This document shows, piece after piece, positions 59,976 to 64,000 of a stretch of 64,000 nucleotides of DNA (position 1 is the stretch's first letter; each line of letters opens with the position of its first letter). This DNA comes from Telmatactis stephensoni (taxonomy: Eukaryota; Cnidaria; Anthozoa; Actiniaria; Isophelliidae). Position numbers and translations under genes: made by a program. The stretch is from the NCBI GenBank assembly GCA_029948255.1, contig JALIZF010001415.1, forward strand, positions 235,385 through 299,384. The letters run 5' to 3'. The notes below the pieces were generated by a model that was not told the DNA's origin, did not search any database, and was given only the letters and a program-made list of their open reading frames with translations.

Positions 59976-61428
59976 GTTGAGCCCAACTAGACTTGTAAGG
60001 AATGGTTTTCAATATACCATGGCTATAAACAGAGTTGATGTGGTGTCCCTTCAAGATCTTTGTCTTCTATCAGTCGACAATTATCTCTCTCCTTCCAATG
60101 CCTGGTCTATTTATAGGCTTGTACCCTATGTACACTGTAAAAGAATCGAGTTCATCGTCAACTCGTTCATTTGTGACAATTTCGTGGACATTCCGCTTAC
60201 TCAGCAGTTCTTGGATCTGGATGAGAAAGAAATGCAGTGGCTGGTGGACAACGAGGATATTGTAGTATCAGAGGCAGCGATGTTGGACAGCTTAGCTCGA
60301 TGGTATAAATATTCAGAGCACCAAAGAGAAAATGCTTTTAAACGACTGTTTCATAGACTACATGTTAGTGTAATCGGAAGGGACGCTTTATCAGCAATTA
60401 TCAAGAAATACAAGTTGTCTAAAGTGATACCAAAACTGTCTAAGTACAAAGTATTAAGGTTTTCATTCATGCACATACGCGAGCGAATTCAACAAGAAAA
60501 CCTGTCGAACATTGTTGTGCTTGGAGTTCCTGGTAGCTCTTTTTTCATTTCCGATCCTCTTATTGTCAACATTCAGACAGATGACCTGGTTAGCTATTGG
60601 ATGCCCTTCGCTTCTAGAGTTGTTGACTGTCCTAGTACTATCTTAAAAGACCTAGGTGATAAGTTCCTGGTTGAACACATCATACCATTTCGTAACAGTA
60701 TCTACTTCTTTGGGGTAATATCCAGTCACAACGAGATATCAAGTCATGTTAACCTCCATGTTGATTTCAATCTACAAACCCTAACCCACTGTACTCCCTT
60801 CACCTTTGAAAGTTCATATCAGTGTACAAGGTGTGGGATGTACATTTTCGTCATTGGCTGTTCTACAAACACAATATATCGTTATGATACAATGAAGGAT
60901 CGCTTTATGCAAATGGCACCAAGGATTCATACAAATAAGATTGGGTTCGTGGTTTCATTTCGTAACAGATACCTGTACGTATTCAACGACTCCTATGGTG
61001 AGAGATATGACCTATGGACTAATTCATGGACCTCACTACTACCCCCATGGGCTGCGGGAACAGAGGTGCATGGCTTTGCAATGAATGACAACATTTACGT
61101 TCATGTTGAAAGTCGTCGAGCTTGGTTTATCTACGACCCTTCTAAGGATATTTGGTCATCAGTGCACGATGAGACTTTCTACGCCTATTTACCTCTTAGC
61201 TGCTTTGGTCTCAACGTCTTCATGTCCCCCATTGCAACTCACAGCCGTCTGCCAACAGTGTGCTTGTCTGAAGTAGACAGGGAAATGCGTGAAAAGAAGA
61301 CCTTTATTTCTCAAATACGTCTTCCACAATCACAGATGACCTATTATCACTTATTAGCATTAAGTAGAGGATCACGCATGCGCATTGAACAAACTAAAAG
61401 TCGATGTAAAATTGTGAGTAGGCCCTGA
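59976..61428 (+). CDS. BACK-Kelch protein exon (Kelch-like family, BTB core not seen)
   Basis: The exon begins after the acceptor TTCTGGCTTCACAG (ends 59975); the first in-frame ATG is at 60019. Counting from codon 59977, residues 20-42 (VDVVSLQDLCLLSVDNYL, then SPSNAW) match the last BTB helices and linker of Kelch-like proteins. A BACK domain follows (about 38-140, with FICDNFVDI and SEAAMLDSLARWYKY), then degenerate Kelch blades marked by YRYDTMKDRF (301-310), ERYDLWTNSW (342-351) and FIYDPSKDIW (384-393). BTB-Kelch proteins are substrate adaptors of cullin-3 ubiquitin ligases; BTB binds CUL3 and Kelch binds substrate. Here the BTB core must come from an upstream exon not found in this window, or it is lost. 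The coding frame is intact over 470 codons, arguing for a live gene. It lies 1.3 kb downstream of the bromodomain gene on the same strand. Confidence 0.87.
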
Positions 61429-61439
61429 GAACAGTATGT

Positions 61440-61790
61440 CAGCCAGCCTGTTGTTGTTTTTCCTTTCCCATCTATCGTTTCGACTTTTCGCAGACGACAC
61501 AAATGTTTTCATGAAGAATACCAATCAATTCCGAACTTGCTAACGTTACTGATTGGCTTAAAGCCAACAAATTATCTCCAAAATCTAAATGTCTCAATAT
61601 TTCGCCTGGAAGAAGAAAGATCCCTGAAAACACATCATATGTTACTATCGATAACTCTGCTCTTGAAAAGGCTGACTCAATTAAATACTTGGTGGTAACA
61701 CTAAATCAAAACCATAATTGGAAAATCCACATCAACACTATATTTGCAAAAAATCTAAAAACACTCCAATCAAATAAGGTCGATAAAGTC
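61440..61790 (+). pseudogene. Non-LTR reverse transcriptase fragment (CR1/jockey-like), frameshifted
   Basis: One frame reads FRLFADDTNVFMKNTNQF, which includes the RT catalytic FADD box. After frameshifts come VTDWLKANKLSPKSKCLN and YVTIDNSALEKADSIKYL, then NHNWKIHINTIF, the thumb-region pattern of non-LTR RTs (vt.Wl..NkLs..K, KYLGv..d..l.Wk.HI). The fragment is broken by indels and truncated on the right by the TTTC microsatellite. It starts about 10 bases after the BACK-Kelch stop codon, so it may lie in that gene's 3-prime UTR. Confidence 0.8.
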
Positions 61791-61794
61791 TCAT

Positions 61795-62062
<268 letters not shown>

Positions 62063-62065
62063 TTT

Positions 62066-62183
62066 TAATTTCGAAGATAAAATTCATTAAGACAATACCT
62101 ACACCTACTTGTCTGATAGCATTTTTTCGTCATTTTTATATATCAGAGAAGTTTTAATAAATACCTACACAATCTGTTGTCAA
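62066..62183 (+). repeat. Dispersed ~110-bp segment, partner of 53905-54015
   Basis: Same order of blocks as at 53.9-54.0 kb, again directly after a CTTT microsatellite. Its right end runs straight into the first 54-bp satellite monomer (AATCTGTTGTCAACAAAAAG). Confidence 0.65.
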
Positions 62184-64000
62184 CAAAAAGCAAAGGCTAT
62201 ATAGCCCATGCAAAATCACCAAAAATGGCCCAAAATCGACAAAAAGCAAAGGCTATAGCCCATGCAAAATCACCAAAAATGGCCCAAAATCGACAAAAAG
62301 CCAAGGCTATAGCCCATGCAAAATCACCAAAAATGGCCCAAAATCGACAAAAAGCAAAGGCTATAGCCCATGCAAAATGCGCAAAAATGGCCCAAAATCG
62401 ACAAAAAGCAAAGGCTATAGCCCATGCAAAATCACCAAAAATGGCCCAAAATCGACAAAAAGCAAAGGCAATAGCCCATGCAAAATCACCAAAAATGGCC
62501 CAAAATCGACAAAAAGCAAAGGCTATAGCCCATCCAAAATGCGCAAAAACGGCCCAAAATCGACAAAAAGCAAAGGCTATAGCCCATGCAAAATCATCAA
62601 AAATGGCCCAAAATCGACAAAAAGCAAAGGCTATAGCCCATGCAAAATCATCAAAAATGGCCCAAAATCGACAAAAAGCAAAGGCTATAGCCCATGCAAA
62701 ATGCGCAAAAATGGCCCAAAATCGACAAAAAGCAAAGGCTATAGCCCATGCAAAATGCGCAAAAATGGCCCAAAATCGACAAAAAGCAAAGGCTATAGCC
62801 CATGCAAAATCACCAAAAATGGCCCAAAATCGACAAAAAGCAAAGGCTATAGCCCATCCAAAATCACCAAAAATGGCCCAAAATCGACAAAAAGCAAAGG
62901 CTATAGCCCATCCAAAATGCGCAAAAATGGCCCAAAATCGACAAAAAGCAAAGGCTATAGCCCATGCAAAATCATCAAAAATGGCCCAAAATCGACAAAA
63001 AGCAAAGGCTATAGCCCATGCAAAATCATCAAAAATAGCCCAAAATCGACGAAAAGCAAAGGCTATAGCCCATGCAAAATCACCAAAAATGGCCCAAAAT
63101 CGACAAAAAGCAAAGGCTATAGCCCATGCAAAATCACCAAAAATGGCCCAAAATCGACAAAAAGCAAAGGCTATAGCCCATGCAAAATCACCAAAAATGG
63201 CCCAAAATCGACAAAAAGCAAGGCTATAGCCCATGCAAAATCACCAAAAATGCCCCAAAATCGACAAAAAGCAAAGGCTATAGCCCATGCAAAATCACCA
63301 AAAATGGCCCAAAATCGACAAAAAGCAAAGGCTATAGCCCATGCAAAATGCGCAAAAATGGCCCAAAATCGACAAAAAGCAAAGGCTATAGCCCATGCAA
63401 AATGCGCAAAAATGGCCCAAAATCGACAAAAAGCAAAGGCTATAGCCCATGCAAAATCATCAAAAATGGCCCAAAATCGACAAAAAGCAAAGGCTATAGC
63501 CCATGCAAAATCACCAAAAATGGCCCAAAATCGACAAAAAGCAAAGGCTATAGCCCATGCAAAATGCGCAAAAATGGCCCAAAATCGACAAAAAGCAAAG
63601 GCTATAGCCCATGCAAAATCATCAAAAATGGCCCAAAATCGACAAAAAGCAAAGGCTATAGCCCATGCAAAATCATCAAAAATGGCCCAAAATCGACAAA
63701 AAGCAAAGGCTATAGCCCATGCAAAATCATCAAAAATGGCCCAAAATCGACAAAAAGCAGTCTATAGCCCATGCAAATGCGCAAAATGGCCCAAAATCGA
63801 CAAAAGCAAAGGCTATAGCCCATGCAAATCACCAAAATGGCCCAAAATCGACAAAAAGCAAGGCTATAGCCCATGCAAAATGCGCAAAAATGGCCCAAAA
63901 TCGACAAAAAGCAAAGGCTATAGCCCATGCAAAATCACCAAAAATGGCCAAAATCGACAAAAAGCAAAGGCTATAGCCCATGCAAAATCATCAAAAATGG
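62184..64000. repeat. 54-bp satellite array, ~34 monomers, continues past the window
   Basis: Each monomer contains GGCTATAGCCCATGCAAAAT, a six-base variable slot, AAAAATGGCCCAAAATCGAC and AAAAAGCAAA. The slot is TCACCA (P), TGCGCA (G) or TCATCA (S). My reading of the order from the left is PPPGPPGSSGGPPGSSPPP PPGGSPGSSSGPGPS. Monomer identity is very high; a few carry CATCC for CATGC. Single-base deletions near 63220 and from 63760 on break the frame. As 54 is a multiple of 3 and the unit lacks stops in one frame per strand, long open frames appear on both strands, but I regard them as non-coding. The perfect palindrome GGCTATAGCC recurs in each unit. Confidence 0.95.

Noticed and set aside
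62177..63767. Long open frames (350, 345 and 195 codons) with an 18-residue repeat on both strands
   Set aside because: Produced by a 54-bp satellite whose length is a multiple of three and which lacks stops in one frame per strand. Equal openness on both strands and frame-breaking indels argue against protein coding.
62184..64000. Regular repeat array resembling CRISPR
   Set aside because: Continuous 54-bp monomers with a six-base variable slot and no unique spacers, in a metazoan-type context. It is a satellite.

Overview
The window looks like nuclear DNA of an invertebrate animal. It is AT-rich, gene-sparse and full of transposable-element debris, microsatellites and satellite DNA. Large coding exons are each preceded by a spliceosomal-type acceptor. 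The gene families (single-exon-style class A GPCRs, a B-box/bromodomain protein, a BACK-Kelch protein, RLE-type and CR1/L2-type non-LTR retrotransposons, PIF/Harbinger-type DNA transposons and a tRNA-derived SINE) fit an anthozoan cnidarian such as a coral or sea anemone best. That placement is an inference; other invertebrates are not excluded. I see no prokaryotic features, rRNA or CRISPR.

Layout. At the left edge (1-151, minus strand) is the start of a class A GPCR cut by the window boundary. From about 0.2 to 38 kb I find no convincing host gene. This part is a transposon graveyard: a 1.09-kb near-perfect palindrome with a nested MITE (2981-4066), a 249-bp PIF/Harbinger-like MITE (6381-6629), a MITE family with CACTAG ends (5573, 16014, 58800), a degraded PIF/Harbinger-like element with long inverted arms (11.6-14.0 kb), three copies of a tRNA-derived SINE (12.97, 20.82 and 37.05 kb), CR1/L2-like 3-prime fragments (20.1, 26.3 and 33.5 kb), two 5-prime-truncated RLE-type retrotransposon copies lying in TAA microsatellites (32.0-33.5 kb), and several foldback elements.

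Genes. A complete class A GPCR lies at 40160-41242 (+). A possible upstream coding exon at 38874-38989 splices to it in phase. From 57 kb the window carries a B-box/coiled-coil/bromodomain protein (57020-58696, +), followed 1.3 kb downstream on the same strand by a BACK-Kelch exon (59976-61428, +) that lacks a visible BTB core. Both belong to families linked to chromatin reading or ubiquitin-ligase scaffolding, but nothing in the sequence shows that they act together. The BACK-Kelch exon is followed by a decayed non-LTR reverse-transcriptase fragment, a long TTTC microsatellite, and a 54-bp satellite array that runs off the right edge.

I did not find a clear new multi-gene system. The most interesting items are the bromodomain with Tyr at the usual acetyl-lysine-binding Asn, the GPCR lacking an ECL2 cysteine and Pro6.50, the TAA-embedded RLE elements, the composite palindrome at 3-4 kb, and the three-variant 54-bp satellite.
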